A stretch of DNA of 64,000 bases from an uncultured Prochlorococcus sp. (GTDB taxonomy: Bacteria; Cyanobacteriota; Cyanobacteriia; PCC-6307; Cyanobiaceae). Shown here one piece after another: positions 19,116 through 29,807 of this stretch; the first letter of the stretch is position 1, and every line of letters starts with the position of its first letter. The stretch is from the NCBI GenBank assembly GCA_902600475.1, contig CACKJM010000006.1:1-64000 (forward strand). Reading direction: 5' to 3'. The translations under genes and the position numbers were made by a program. Under the pieces are notes generated by a model. That model was not told the DNA's origin. It made no database searches and worked only from the letters and a program-made list of their open reading frames with translations.

Positions 19116-20929
19116 TACATTCTTTCTAAAGTTTCAATTCCTAAAAGCTCTAAGCTTAATTTTAGTGTTTTTGCAGTTAGGTCACATAAATTAAGCCTAG
19201 AGATTTTTATATTTTTTTCTTCTTTGAGGATTGGAACTTGATCATAGAATCTATTAAAAGTCTGACATAGCTCGAACAGATAATTGCATAATCTATTTGG
19301 CATTAAGTCTTTTTCAATAGAAATTATGACTTCATCGAACCTAAGTAATTTTCTGATAAGTTTCCACTCAGATTTATGTTCATAATTTACGTACTGAAAA
19401 TCTTTAGATTCATAAACAAAATCATTTTTTCTTTTAATTCCTAAAATTCTTACAAGTGTATATAACAAATAAGGAGCAGTATTACCATTAAGGGAAAGCA
19501 TTTTATCAAAACTAAATTGATAATTAGTAATCCTATTTTGACTTAAATCTGCATACTTAACAGCTCCTAATCCAATAATTCTTGAAGTATTTGCTATGAA
19601 CTCTTCGGTCTCATAACGATCTTCATCTTCTAATCTTTTCAATAAATCTTCTTTTGCTTTTCTAACTGCTTCATTTAATAAATCTTTTAGGCGTATTGTT
19701 TCACCTTCTCTTGTCTTTAGTTTTTTGCCATCAATTCCTTGAACTAACCCAAAAGGGACATGGTCTACTTGACAATTTTCTGGGATCCATTTTGCTTTTT
19801 TTGCAACTTGAAAAACTCCAGCAAAATGATTTGCTTGCCCATGATCAGTTACATAAATAATTCTTGAAGCATCATCGCCATTAGGAGGTTTATTGAATCT
19901 GTATCTTATAGCAGCAAGATCTGTGGTGGCATAATTAAAACCTCCATCTTTTTTTTGAATAATTAGCGGTAAAGGTTTGCCTTCTTTATTAGTCATCCCA
20001 TCTAAAAATACACATTTTGCTCCTTGATCTTCTACTAATATTTTTTCTAAATTCAAATCATCAATAACTGATTTTAAGAAGGGATTATAAAAAGATTCAC
20101 CTCTTTCTTCTATTTTTATTTTTAAATTTTTATAGATTTCATCAAATTCTTTCCTTGATTGATCACATAATAATTTCCAAGCTTTAATCGATTTAATATC
20201 TCCACTTTGTAACTTAACTACTTCCTCTCTAGATCTTTTTTGGAATTCAGATTCGTTATCAAATCTTTTTTTTGATTCTTTATAAAATTCAACTAAATCA
20301 CTTATCTTGATCTTTCCTATTTCTTCTAGATCATTTGAATATAAATCTTTTAGCTGAGTAATAAGCATGCCAAATTGTGTTCCCCAATCACCAACATGAT
20401 TGAGTCTTAATACTTCATAACCTCTTAACTCGAAAATTCTAGATATTGAGTCACCTATTATTGTTGATCTTAAATGCCCTACATGCATTTCTTTAGCAAT
20501 ATTAGGGCTAGAAAAATCTACAATAACTTTATTGGACAAACCACTATCTAAATCTTTTCTAATGAGAGGTATGCCAGCCCTATTGCATTGAATATTTGAC
20601 TTAATTTCATTTATTAGAACCTCATCTTTTAATTTTATATTTATAAATCCAGGTCCAGCTATTTCTAGACTCTTACATAATTTTGCTATGCTTTTATTTT
20701 TATTTAAAAGGTTAATAAAATCATTAGAAATATCTCTTGGGTTTTTTTTATATATTTTAGATAAACTTAAACAAACATTACATTGATAATCACCAAATTC
20801 CTCTTTTGATGATTGTGTAATTAAATTCTTGCAAAGAATTGCGAATTCTCCTTTTTTATCATTTTTTTCAAGACTATCTAAAAGAGATTGTTCAAATTGT
20901 TTTGTTAATTCTTTAAAAATGATTAGCAT
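19115..20929 (-). CDS. argS: Arginyl-tRNA synthetase
   Basis: Class I aminoacyl-tRNA synthetase of 604 residues. The N-terminal additional domain covers about 1-120. The HIGH-type motif is HVGHLRST at 149-156 after SSPNIAKEM, with [14 protein letters not shown] following. The C-terminal DALR-type anticodon domain ends in [10 protein letters not shown]. As in many ArgRS, a canonical KMSKS is not evident. It precedes hisC with a one-base overlap; no functional link is implied. Confidence 0.98.
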   Translation of the reverse strand: MLIIFKELTKQFEQSLLDSLEKNDKKGEFAILCKNLITQSSKEEFGDYQCNVCLSLSKIYKKNPRDISNDFINLLNKNKSIAKLCKSLEIAGPGFINIKLKDEVLINEIKSNIQCNRAGIPLIRKDLDSGLSNKVIVDFSSPNIAKEMHVGHLRSTIIGDSISRIFELRGYEVLRLNHVGDWGTQFGMLITQLKDLYSNDLEEIGKIKISDLVEFYKESKKRFDNESEFQKRSREEVVKLQSGDIKSIKAWKLLCDQSRKEFDEIYKNLKIKIEERGESFYNPFLKSVIDDLNLEKILVEDQGAKCVFLDGMTNKEGKPLPLIIQKKDGGFNYATTDLAAIRYRFNKPPNGDDASRIIYVTDHGQANHFAGVFQVAKKAKWIPENCQVDHVPFGLVQGIDGKKLKTREGETIRLKDLLNEAVRKAKEDLLKRLEDEDRYETEEFIANTSRIIGLGAVKYADLSQNRITNYQFSFDKMLSLNGNTAPYLLYTLVRILGIKRKNDFVYESKDFQYVNYEHKSEWKLIRKLLRFDEVIISIEKDLMPNRLCNYLFELCQTFNRFYDQVPILKEEKNIKISRLNLCDLTAKTLKLSLELLGIETLERM

Positions 20930-20956
20930 TAATTATTCAATTATTTATCTATATGA

Positions 20957-21823
20957 TTAATTAATATAACGCATACTCAAATCAATCCAATTACTTTTGG
21001 TGATTGAAGAACTTGTTGAAATCAAATCAATACCTTTTATTAGATATTGACTAATTTCTTGAGGGTTTATTCCAGAAACTTCTATTATCAAATTTTTATT
21101 GACTTCTTTTTGTAGACTATTCATTGATAACTCTCTTAATTCTTGAACGTTTTTTTTGATTATTTCAGGACTAAGTTCATCTAATAAGACACTATCCGCT
21201 CCTGCTAATACTGCTTCTTTTGCCTGGTCGATATTCTCAGCTTCAATTATGATATGAGTTGTAAAAGGCGAATTTAGGCGAATATTTTGTACTGCATTCT
21301 TAAGATTATCTGTCCATGCAATATGATTTTCTTTGATCATAGCAGCATCGTATAATCCCATTCTATGATTCACCCCACCTCCGCATTTGAATGCATATTT
21401 TTCAAATATTCTTAAGCCAGGAGTCGTTTTCCTAGTATCTGCTAATTTTATATTTGTGCCTTTTAATTTATCTGTAAGATTCTTTGTATATGTTGATATT
21501 CCAGATAAATGCATTGCTATATTTAAGCTGATCCTTTCACTAGCGAGTAAACTTTTTGAAGGCCCATATATTTCTAAAAGTTTTTGATCTTTAACAAATT
21601 TATCTCCATCAGAGATATTAAATTTTGGACTGATTTTTAAATCAATTTTTCTAAAAATTTCTTTTATAATTTCAACTCCGCAGAATATACCCTCTTCTTT
21701 TGCAATCCAATATGCATTACCATTCTCTTCTGTAATAGAGGAACTTGTAAGATCTCCCCTACCTATATCTTCATCGATCCAATTATCAATGATTTTACCT
21801 ATTATTGAAGTATTTAAATCCAC
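20957..21823 (-). CDS. nadC: Nicotinate-nucleotide pyrophosphorylase (quinolinate phosphoribosyltransferase)
   Basis: Converts quinolinate and PRPP to nicotinate mononucleotide in de novo NAD synthesis. DIGRGDLTS at the N-terminus, LADTRKTTPGLR, KCGGGVNHRMGLYD and MIKENHI are active-site motifs of NadC. The 288-residue length is normal. It lies downstream of mnmE on the minus strand across an 82-base gap, so it probably has its own promoter, and ahead of argS by 27 bases. Confidence 0.97.
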   Translation of the reverse strand: MDLNTSIIGKIIDNWIDEDIGRGDLTSSSITEENGNAYWIAKEEGIFCGVEIIKEIFRKIDLKISPKFNISDGDKFVKDQKLLEIYGPSKSLLASERISLNIAMHLSGISTYTKNLTDKLKGTNIKLADTRKTTPGLRIFEKYAFKCGGGVNHRMGLYDAAMIKENHIAWTDNLKNAVQNIRLNSPFTTHIIIEAENIDQAKEAVLAGADSVLLDELSPEIIKKNVQELRELSMNSLQKEVNKNLIIEVSGINPQEISQYLIKGIDLISTSSSITKSNWIDLSMRYIN

Positions 21824-21905
21824 TAAACTAAGAAATAATTAATTAATAAAAATTAAACTGAAGTTAGAGAATCAACTATATATCACTATGTAATTTAACT
21901 CAAAT

Positions 21906-23288
21906 TTATTTACCAATACAAAACTTAGAAAAAATATTATCTAGAAGTTCCTCTGTTAATTCTTGACCAGTTATTTTAGATAAGTTTTGAATTCCATCTC
22001 TCAGCTCAATTGATAACAAATCAAATGGCAATTTATTTTCAATTATTTCATCAGTATCATTTAAATTAGATAAGCAAGCAGACAAATTTGTTAGATGTCT
22101 TTCGTTTAAAAATATATTGATATTTTCTACTTGTTTTAATCCGCATTTTTTTACAATTGTATCTATTAATAATCTTTCACCATCATTATTCTTAATACTC
22201 ATAAGAATTGTGTTTTTTAACTCATTTGAATTAATATTTTTGCAATCAATTAAATCTTTTTTATTGCCCAAAATAGTAATTAATTTTTCTTTGGGAATTT
22301 CTTGTATTATTTTTTTGTCTTCTTCATTAAATCCTTCTTCAAGACTATAAATATAAATTATAAAATCTGACTCTTTTATTTTCCCAAAACTTTTTTTAAT
22401 TCCAATACTTTCAATTTGTTCATGAGTTTCTCTTATTCCAGCAGTATCAATTATTTTCATTGGAATATCATTAATAGTTAAATTTACTTCAATAACATCT
22501 CTAGTTGTTCCAGGAATATTAGTTACGATTGCTTTCTCTTTTTTTGCAAGCAAATTTAATAAAGAGCTTTTACCAACATTTGTTTTACCTATAAGCGCAA
22601 TGGATATTCCATTGTGAATATATGAATTTCTTTTTGCATTTTCTATTAGTAATTCTATTTTTTCTTTGACTTTTTTAATGTTTTTTAGATATTTGGTGTA
22701 ATCAAAATCTGTGAAGTCTTCTTCAAAATCAACTCTCGCTTCTATTTCGCAAAGTTGATTTATAAGGTCATTTTTAATATCATCAATTTTTTTCTTTATT
22801 TCTCCTTGTACCCCGCTAAAGGCTAACTCTGCAGATCTGGTATTGCTTGCATTAATTAATTGATTAATCGACTCGGCTTGAGTAAGGTCTATTTTCCCAT
22901 TAAGAAAAGCTCTTTGACTAAATTCTCCTGGGTTCGCAAGTCTAACTCTAGAATTACTAGATAATAATATCTTTAAAACTTTATTGACTATGATAATTCC
23001 GCCATGGCAATGAAGTTCAACTACATCCTCTCCTGTGAAGCTATTTGGGGATTTCATCACTAAAATTAAAACCTCATCTACAAATTTATTTTGTTTATTT
23101 TCCTGAACAAAACCACGAAAAACCCTATGTGATTCCCATGCATATTTAGATTTAGTTTGAACAATCTTTTTGCAAGAATTTATTGCGTCTTCCCCTGATA
23201 ATCTTATTATCGCAACTCCTCCCTTCCCAATACTTATAGCTGAAGCAATTGCGGCTATCGTATCTTCTGTAGTAACTATCGAATCCAT
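21906..23288 (-). CDS. mnmE: tRNA uridine-5-carboxymethylaminomethyl modification GTPase
   Basis: MnmE (TrmE) works with MnmG to modify U34 of certain tRNAs. The N-terminal folate-binding domain covers about 1-120, then a helical domain interrupted by the G domain with G1 GKTNVGKSS (234-242), DTAGIR and NKKD. The C-terminal FCIGK carries conserved C457. Length 460 is standard. Upstream is a divergent DUF2062 gene. Confidence 0.97.
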   Translation of the reverse strand: MDSIVTTEDTIAAIASAISIGKGGVAIIRLSGEDAINSCKKIVQTKSKYAWESHRVFRGFVQENKQNKFVDEVLILVMKSPNSFTGEDVVELHCHGGIIIVNKVLKILLSSNSRVRLANPGEFSQRAFLNGKIDLTQAESINQLINASNTRSAELAFSGVQGEIKKKIDDIKNDLINQLCEIEARVDFEEDFTDFDYTKYLKNIKKVKEKIELLIENAKRNSYIHNGISIALIGKTNVGKSSLLNLLAKKEKAIVTNIPGTTRDVIEVNLTINDIPMKIIDTAGIRETHEQIESIGIKKSFGKIKESDFIIYIYSLEEGFNEEDKKIIQEIPKEKLITILGNKKDLIDCKNINSNELKNTILMSIKNNDGERLLIDTIVKKCGLKQVENINIFLNERHLTNLSACLSNLNDTDEIIENKLPFDLLSIELRDGIQNLSKITGQELTEELLDNIFSKFCIGK

Positions 23289-23354
23289 CTCTCGCTTTGT
23301 TATGGATAATTAAGTAAGATTATCAAGAATTTAATTTTGAAATTTTCTTTCTGA

Positions 23355-23798
23355 ATGAGATTTAAAAGAGATATTACCTACAAGAAAATTCTATCATTAT
23401 TTAGGAGTCAGAATGGAAGTCCTTTCTTTAATGCTAAAGGTTTAGCTATAGGGGTATTTAGTGGTTGCTTTCCATTTTTTGGTTTTCAGACTTTAATGGG
23501 AGTATTTTTTGCGAAAATAGCTAAGGGAAATATTGTTCTAGCTGCAATTGGTACTTGGATCAGCAACCCTTTTACTTATATTCCACTTTATTATTTTAAC
23601 TATAAAGTTGGTTCGATTTTTTTAAATAATCCTTCTAATAAAATTCTTGAAGAAAGTTTAGTTATTGATGACTTATGGAAACAAGGTAGAATTTTTTCCT
23701 TAAAATTACTCTTAGGTTCATCTTGTGTAGGTATTTTATTAGCTTTGATTTGCGGCAGTATTGTTTTCTTTATCTACAAGATAAAAAGTAAAAGATAG
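23355..23798 (+). CDS. DUF2062 family membrane protein
   Basis: 147-residue protein with two or three hydrophobic stretches (about 31-52, 60-85 and 118-140). GLAIGVFSGCFPFFGFQTL and TWISNPFTYIPLYY are the conserved DUF2062 features. Function of the family is unknown. Divergent from mnmE and convergent with the (p)ppGpp synthetase gene, so it is transcribed alone. Basic C-terminus (KIKSKR). Confidence 0.83.
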   Translation: MRFKRDITYKKILSLFRSQNGSPFFNAKGLAIGVFSGCFPFFGFQTLMGVFFAKIAKGNIVLAAIGTWISNPFTYIPLYYFNYKVGSIFLNNPSNKILEESLVIDDLWKQGRIFSLKLLLGSSCVGILLALICGSIVFFIYKIKSKR

Positions 23799-23816
23799 AT
23801 TGATCTGATTTTAAAA

Positions 23817-26126
23817 TTAACTTTGTCCAACTCTGGCAATATTTAAAACATCTGCCATTGATTTAATTTGTTCAATTGTTTTGTGAAGTTGATTATAACT
23901 TTCAAGACCTACACAAAGATTTATAATAGCTGGTTTACCATAAGCAGTTTTAACATTGGCATCACTAACGTTTATACCTTTATCAGATAACCGCATAAGA
24001 ATATCTTTAAGAACTCCAACTCGATCAATTACTTCTATTCGTAGCTGAATTGGAAACTTATTATCGCCAGTTTTATTATCTTGATTCCAACCGACAGGTA
24101 ATCTTCTCTCTATTGGAATTGGTATTACATTTTCACAATCTTCCCTATGTATAGTTATCCCATGGTTGCCGAGCGACACAGTTCCGATAATATCCTCTCC
24201 TGGGAGTGGGGAACAGCATTTACCTATTCTGTAATCAAGACCTTCTATCCCGGAAATTGGTGATTTAGCTGTTGTATTAGATTGATTAGTGGATAAATTA
24301 TTATTACTTTTAAGAGATTTTGCTATTTCAGAGTCAGAATCATTTTTTACATCTTCCGTCTGTAATTTTATTTCTTCTCTTAGTCTGTTTAATACTTGAT
24401 GCAAAGTTAAACCACCAAAACCAAGAGATGCAAGAAGGTCTTCAGTAGTTTTTAAATTGCATCGATTTGCAACTTTTTTCATGGCTTCACTAGAAAGTAA
24501 TGCTTCAAAACCATTTCTACCTACTTCTTTTTCGAGTAAATCTCTACCTCTTTTAATCGTTTCATCACGATGGCTTTTCTTATACCATTGGCGAATTCTA
24601 TTTTTAGCAGTTGGCGTAACTACAAAGTTCAGCCAATCCAAGCTTGGAGTAGCATTATTACTTGTCAAAATTTCTATGAAGTCACCATTTTGAAGTGCTG
24701 TAGATAATGGAGAAAGCTTTTCATTAATTCTTATTCCATTACAGTGATTTCCAACTTCAGAATGGATTCTGTAGGCGAAATCTATCGCGGTAGATCCTTT
24801 CCTTAAACCAACAACATCTCCTTTTGGAGTGATTACAAATACTTCTTCATCAAATAAATCTTCTTTAATTGAAGCTAAATAATCATTATGATCCCTTTCA
24901 TTACCTTCTTGTTGCCATTCTACTAATTGTCTTAGCCAATTAAATCTCTCGGCATTACTTTTAGCAGGAGAACCACCCTCTTTATATTGCCAATGAGCGG
25001 CAATACCATATTCAGCAATTTGATGCATTGAAGTAGTTCTAATTTGAACTTCAATAGGTCGATGTCTTCCAATCACAGAAGTGTGTAAGGACTGATATCC
25101 ATTGGGTTTTGGTAATCCTATATAGTCTTTAAATCTACCTGGAATTGGTTTGAAAGTATCATGAACAACTGCTAAAGCTCTATAACAACTATCTGAATTG
25201 TCCACGATAATTCTTAGGGCAGCAACATCATAAATCTCGTGAAAATGCTTTTGTTGTCTTTCCATTTTGCTCCAGATGCCATAAAGATGTTTTGGCCTTC
25301 CTGTTATTTCAAAATTTTTCAAACCCGCTGAAATCAAGTTTTCCTTCATAAGATTTAAAGTTACTTTTAATCTTTTTTCTCTATCACTTCTTTTAACGGC
25401 GATTTGATCTTTAAGATCTAGATATTCTTTAGGCTCTAGGAATTTAAAAGCTAAATCTTCTAATTCCCATTTAAATCTGTTTATTCCTAATCGATTAGCT
25501 AATGGTGCATAAATCTCTCTTGTTTCTCTCGCTATTCTTAGTTTTTTCTCATCATTTAGCCATTCAATTGTTCTCATGTTATGAAGTCGATCTGCAAGCT
25601 TAACTAAGACAACTCTGATATCGCTGGCCATAGCCAAAAACATTTTCCTAAGATTTTCAGCTTGTGCTTCAGTCCTGTTGTTAAAGTGAATGCCGCCTAA
25701 TTTTGTTACACCCTCTACAAGTATTTTTACTTCTAATCCAAAATTTGTTTCTATTTCGGATAAATCAATGCCCGTATCTTCAACTACATCATGTAAAAGG
25801 CCTGCAGCAATAACAGATGAACTAGCACCTATTTCTTTAAGGAGATTCGCAACAGCAACTGGGTGGATAATGTATGGCTCGCCGCTCGCACGGAATTGTC
25901 CATCATGAGCTTTATAAGCAAGTTTAAAAGCCTTTACTATAAGGTTTTGATTCTCATCATTTTCTTTATTTGATTTTTCAAAATTATGAATATCTTTAAG
26001 AAGCCAATCGGGAATGTTTATTTGATAATTCAAAGATTCACTTTCATATTTTTTATTTTCAGGCAAAATAGTTTTGGAAACTTCAATTTCGTTTTTTTCT
26101 TTTGAATTTGCAGCTGCCTCGGACAT
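23817..26126 (-). CDS. spoT: Bifunctional (p)ppGpp synthetase/hydrolase (RSH)
   Basis: Makes and degrades the alarmone (p)ppGpp. HD hydrolase domain: YIIHPVAVA, AAGLLHDVVEDT and VKLADRLHNMRT. Synthetase domain: YDVAALRIIV, GRFKDYIGLPKPNGYQSLHT and EVQIRT. TGS domain: VFVITPKGDVVGLRKGSTAIDFAYR. A C-terminal ACT domain with VIDRVGVLKDILMRLSDKGI follows. Both catalytic halves keep their core residues, so it should act in both directions; it appears to be a single long Rel-type enzyme of 769 residues. Divergent from the ABC ATPase gene with only 54 bases between. Confidence 0.96.
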   Translation of the reverse strand: MSEAAANSKEKNEIEVSKTILPENKKYESESLNYQINIPDWLLKDIHNFEKSNKENDENQNLIVKAFKLAYKAHDGQFRASGEPYIIHPVAVANLLKEIGASSSVIAAGLLHDVVEDTGIDLSEIETNFGLEVKILVEGVTKLGGIHFNNRTEAQAENLRKMFLAMASDIRVVLVKLADRLHNMRTIEWLNDEKKLRIARETREIYAPLANRLGINRFKWELEDLAFKFLEPKEYLDLKDQIAVKRSDREKRLKVTLNLMKENLISAGLKNFEITGRPKHLYGIWSKMERQQKHFHEIYDVAALRIIVDNSDSCYRALAVVHDTFKPIPGRFKDYIGLPKPNGYQSLHTSVIGRHRPIEVQIRTTSMHQIAEYGIAAHWQYKEGGSPAKSNAERFNWLRQLVEWQQEGNERDHNDYLASIKEDLFDEEVFVITPKGDVVGLRKGSTAIDFAYRIHSEVGNHCNGIRINEKLSPLSTALQNGDFIEILTSNNATPSLDWLNFVVTPTAKNRIRQWYKKSHRDETIKRGRDLLEKEVGRNGFEALLSSEAMKKVANRCNLKTTEDLLASLGFGGLTLHQVLNRLREEIKLQTEDVKNDSDSEIAKSLKSNNNLSTNQSNTTAKSPISGIEGLDYRIGKCCSPLPGEDIIGTVSLGNHGITIHREDCENVIPIPIERRLPVGWNQDNKTGDNKFPIQLRIEVIDRVGVLKDILMRLSDKGINVSDANVKTAYGKPAIINLCVGLESYNQLHKTIEQIKSMADVLNIARVGQS

Positions 26127-26180
26127 TTTATATTGCTTTAGATGTATTTTATTTATGTCTAGAAAAATTTGCTATAAATC

Positions 26181-27779
26181 ATGGAAAAAAATAAAGAAAA
26201 AATTATTGTAGTTAAAAATCTTACTGTTAAATATGGTCTAAAACAGCAACCTATTATCAAAAATTTCAATTTGGAAATAGATAGTGGAGATCATTTGGCC
26301 ATAATAGGACCTTCTGGATGTGGAAAGACCACATTTGCAAAAACATTAGTAAATATATTGCCTGCAAAGGCTACTTCTAAGGGGTATCTATCGATTTCTA
26401 ATGTAGATCCTAGGAAAATAAACAACAAAGATGCACAATTATTTAGAAGAAAGAATTTTGGATTTATTTATCAAGACTCTATAAAAAAACTTAATCCGCT
26501 AATGAGAGTTGGGGATCATTTATATGAATTATTTAAAACACATGATCAAACTAAATCATCTTTAGCTATTAAAAAATTAGTAAGAGAAGTTTTTCAAAAA
26601 GTCGGAATTGAAGAAAGTAGACTTGATTCTTTCCCACATCAATTTAGCGGCGGAATGAGACAGAGAGTTGCTATAGCAATGGCACTTGCTTTGAAACCTA
26701 AATTATTAATAGCTGATGAACCTACAACAAGCTTAGATACCAAAATAAGTTTTGAAATTATGCAAGAAATAATTCATCTATGTAATGAATTTGATACAAC
26801 TTTAATTTTAATTAGTCATGATATTAATCTTGCAGCAAAGTGGTGTAAAAAAGTTGCAATAATTGAAAAGGGATCGATTGTCGAAAAAGGGAATATATTA
26901 GATATTTTTCAATCACCAAAATCAGATATCGGGAAAAAGTTAGTAAATGCTTCAAAAATAGTATTAGAACCAAATACTAAAAATAATGCTCGAGATCAGG
27001 TCGTTCTAGAGGTAAATAACCTAAGACATTGGTATAAATTAAATTCTTCAATTTTCATTAATAAATGGAATAAGGCTTTAAATGAAGTTAGTTTCAAGTT
27101 ATATGAGAATGAGACTCTTGGAATAGTTGGTTCTTCAGGGAGCGGTAAAAGTACATTATGTAGGGCTTTAATTGGACTTCTTAAAGTAAGAGGTGGTGAA
27201 ATCAAGATTTATGATAAAAATCATGCATCGAAAAAAAATAAAGCTTTTACAAAGAACAATAAAGTTCAAATTATTTTTCAAGATCCTTTTTCAAGTTTGA
27301 ACCCGAAAATGACAATTAAAAGTATTTTGGAAGATATATTTTTTATTCAAAAAATTTCAGATAAAAGAAAAATCGAAAAAGAAATAAAATTGATGTTTAG
27401 AAATTTGAATCTTCCCTTAAATAATGATTTTTTTAATTCTTATCCTAGCCAATTATCTGGTGGTCAATTGCAAAGAATTTCATTAGCCAGAGCGCTATTG
27501 TTGAAACCAAAAATTTTGATTTGTGATGAGAGCGTTAATATGTTGGATGCTTCAGTAAAAATAGAGATTCTTGAATTACTTAGAGTCTTGCAAGAAAAAA
27601 TGAATTTAACGATTATCTTTATTACTCATGATTTGGGCATTGCTAAAAGATTTTGTGATAGGTTGTTAGTTATGAATCACGGAAAGATAGTTGATGAAGG
27701 AGAAAGTTCTACAATATTCACTAAAACTCAAAACACGTATACAAAATCGCTTCTAAATTCCTCTTTGAATCTTATTTAA
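26181..27779 (+). CDS. ABC transporter protein with two fused ATPase domains (Dpp/Opp or YejF type)
   Basis: Two complete nucleotide-binding domains in one 532-residue chain. Domain 1 has Walker A GPSGCGKTT, signature FSGGMRQRV and Walker B LLIADEPTT. Domain 2 has GSSGSGKST, LSGGQLQRIS and ILICDESVN. The tandem arrangement is that of peptide/nickel importer ATPases DppD-DppF fused as in YejF/GsiA. No permease or binding protein is nearby, so the substrate cannot be stated. The second Walker B keeps its glutamate but has Ser where Pro is usual. The final 8 bases overlap the rluD-like gene end. Confidence 0.9.
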   Translation: MEKNKEKIIVVKNLTVKYGLKQQPIIKNFNLEIDSGDHLAIIGPSGCGKTTFAKTLVNILPAKATSKGYLSISNVDPRKINNKDAQLFRRKNFGFIYQDSIKKLNPLMRVGDHLYELFKTHDQTKSSLAIKKLVREVFQKVGIEESRLDSFPHQFSGGMRQRVAIAMALALKPKLLIADEPTTSLDTKISFEIMQEIIHLCNEFDTTLILISHDINLAAKWCKKVAIIEKGSIVEKGNILDIFQSPKSDIGKKLVNASKIVLEPNTKNNARDQVVLEVNNLRHWYKLNSSIFINKWNKALNEVSFKLYENETLGIVGSSGSGKSTLCRALIGLLKVRGGEIKIYDKNHASKKNKAFTKNNKVQIIFQDPFSSLNPKMTIKSILEDIFFIQKISDKRKIEKEIKLMFRNLNLPLNNDFFNSYPSQLSGGQLQRISLARALLLKPKILICDESVNMLDASVKIEILELLRVLQEKMNLTIIFITHDLGIAKRFCDRLLVMNHGKIVDEGESSTIFTKTQNTYTKSLLNSSLNLI

Positions 27780-28731
27780 CTTTAAGAACACCTAGTAATT
27801 TTTGAAAATCTAATGGTAATTCTGATTCAAATATCATTTCTTTACCATTTATTGGATGTATAAGTCCAAGCTTAATGGCGTGTAAAGCTTGGCCATCTAA
27901 TTTACATGGTAGTTTTTTACATCTTCCATATAACGGATCACCCACAATTGGATGATTAATGTGAGCGCAATGTACTCTTATTTGATGCGTTCGCCCCGTA
28001 TCTAGTTTGAAACTCATTAATGAGTAATTGCCAAATCTTTCTTCTAATTTCCAATAGGTACAGGCATACCTTCCTGAAGTTTCTTCAACTACTTTATATT
28101 TCAATCTATTTAATTTATCTCTGCCAATGTTTCCCACTATTTGGCCTTCTTCAGAATTCGGTGCTCCATGAATTACTGCAATATATTCGCGTGATGCTAT
28201 TTTTTCTTTAATTTGTTTCTGGAGATTTACTAATGCCTCTTGGCTTTTTGCAACAACCATACATCCGGAGGTATCTTTATCTAATCTGTGAACAATACCA
28301 GGTCTTAGTTTCCCATTAATTCCAGGTAGATCTTTACAGTGAAAAAGTAATCCATTCACTAAAGTTCCAGATTTGTGTCCAGGGGCTGGATGAACAATTA
28401 GTCCTGATTGTTTATTAATTACTATGATGTGCTCGTCTTCAAAAAGGATATTTAAATCCATTTTTTCAGGTTTCAAATAAATAAGAGGTTCTGGAGGAGG
28501 CATCCATATTTGAACATTGTCGCCATTTTTTAATGGGGTCTTTGCTTTCGCGGTCCTATAGTTTACCAGTACTAAACCTGAATTTATAAAATGTTGAATT
28601 CTTGCTCTACTTTGCTCTGGCCTTTTACTTACCAACCATCTGTCTAGCCTCATAGGAAGAGGTAGCTCATAAATAATTTCTATAAGCTCACCTTCTCCAA
28701 TGCCGAAAGAATTTTGATTATTTAATTCCAT
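27772..28731 (-). CDS. RluD/RluC-type 23S rRNA pseudouridine synthase
   Basis: An N-terminal S4 RNA-binding domain (about 25-90, with RLDRWLVSKRPEQSRARIQHFI) precedes a TruA/RluA-type catalytic domain. The HRLDKDTSG motif holds the catalytic aspartate, and GRTHQIRVH is typical. Length 319 matches RluD of large-subunit modification, but the exact target uridines cannot be read from sequence. The start overlaps the rbgA stop by 10 bases, implying coupling, and the pair joins two ribosome-assembly functions. Confidence 0.93.
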   Translation of the reverse strand: MELNNQNSFGIGEGELIEIIYELPLPMRLDRWLVSKRPEQSRARIQHFINSGLVLVNYRTAKAKTPLKNGDNVQIWMPPPEPLIYLKPEKMDLNILFEDEHIIVINKQSGLIVHPAPGHKSGTLVNGLLFHCKDLPGINGKLRPGIVHRLDKDTSGCMVVAKSQEALVNLQKQIKEKIASREYIAVIHGAPNSEEGQIVGNIGRDKLNRLKYKVVEETSGRYACTYWKLEERFGNYSLMSFKLDTGRTHQIRVHCAHINHPIVGDPLYGRCKKLPCKLDGQALHAIKLGLIHPINGKEMIFESELPLDFQKLLGVLKVK

Positions 28732-29594
28732 AATGGGACTTCTAAAGCAATTTTACCCAGCATTTGATTTCTATAATCTTCCAATAACTTATGAGACATT
28801 CTCCTTTTATCGCCTGAAGTATGTTTTGAAGCTGCTTCGTCGATCCAAGCAGAAGGATTCTTAAAGCCTTTTGCAATATCAACTCCATATCTATTAGATA
28901 TTTGTTTAACAGAGATATTCGCATTCTTATCTTTGTTGAGAATGGATATAGTTTTGATAAATCCAATTGCGACACTTTCTATTTCATAAGCAGCTTCACC
29001 AATATCGTCACAGAGTGCAAGATTAAGTGCTGATTTTTGATCTTCTAAATTTGGAGGTATAACACCAGGAGCATCTAGCAGATCTATACCACTTTCTAAT
29101 TTTATCCATCTTAAATTGCGTGTCACACCTGCTTTCCTAGCGCTATCTACAACTCTTTTTTTTGCAATTCTATTAATTAATGCTGACTTCCCTACGTTTG
29201 GGAAACCAAGTGTAAGCGCTCTAATTGGCCTAATTCGCATTCCTCTAGAGAGTCTTCTGTCGTCGATCGACGACCTAGAATCTTTGGCTGACTTACAAAT
29301 TTCTTTAATACCTATTCCTCTTTTAGCATCACACCAAAGAGGATATTGATCTTTAGCATTAAACCATTTATTCCAACTATTGATTGTATTAGAGGAGATC
29401 ATGTCTGATCTGTTAATAACAAGAATATGTTTTTTATTATTTATCCATTTATTTAAGTGTGGATGTCCTGTTGATAAAGGAATTCGTGCATCTCTAACTT
29501 CTATAACTAAATCTACTTTATTGATAACTTCAGATAATTTCTTTTCTGCTTTTGCGATATGGCCGGGGTACCATTGAATTTTGGGTATGTCCAC
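28722..29594 (-). CDS. rbgA: Ribosome biogenesis GTPase A (YlqF/RbgA)
   Basis: Circularly permuted GTPase: G4 NRSD (61-64) precedes G1 GFPNVGKSA (130-138) and G3 DAPG. The N-terminal IQWYPGHIAKAEKKL and EVRDARIPLSTGHP segments are diagnostic. RbgA assists late 50S assembly. It ends with the usual C-terminal helical domain. The gene overlaps the rluD-like gene by 10 bases on the same strand. Divergent from pgk over a 213-base spacer. Confidence 0.95.
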   Translation of the reverse strand: MDIPKIQWYPGHIAKAEKKLSEVINKVDLVIEVRDARIPLSTGHPHLNKWINNKKHILVINRSDMISSNTINSWNKWFNAKDQYPLWCDAKRGIGIKEICKSAKDSRSSIDDRRLSRGMRIRPIRALTLGFPNVGKSALINRIAKKRVVDSARKAGVTRNLRWIKLESGIDLLDAPGVIPPNLEDQKSALNLALCDDIGEAAYEIESVAIGFIKTISILNKDKNANISVKQISNRYGVDIAKGFKNPSAWIDEAASKHTSGDKRRMSHKLLEDYRNQMLGKIALEVPLWN

Positions 29595-29731
29595 TTCAAT
29601 AAATTAAATAAAATTTTGTATTCCTTTTAGTTTTTATAAGTTTCAAAAGTATTTACTTCTAAAGTTTAGTATAAATTTAATAACTAAAAAATTTTTATAA
29701 TCGTTAATTCTTAAAATTTATTAAGTCATAG

Positions 29732-29745
29732 GTAACAGTAACTAC
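29732..29745. promoter_or_regulatory. Possible NtcA-type palindrome upstream of pgk
   Basis: The spacer between rbgA and pgk (29595-29807) contains GTAACAGTAACTAC, an exact GTA-N8-TAC match to the NtcA nitrogen regulator consensus, 63 bases before the pgk ATG. Such short matches occur by chance every few kilobases in AT-rich DNA, and no clear -10 box at the standard distance is visible. Treat as a candidate only. The rest of the spacer is AT-rich without genes. Confidence 0.2.
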
Positions 29746-29807
29746 TTTTTAACCCAATAAGCCCAAATAAACGTTAGGGTCTTAAGATTAAAAATTAAGT
29801 TTGTTTA

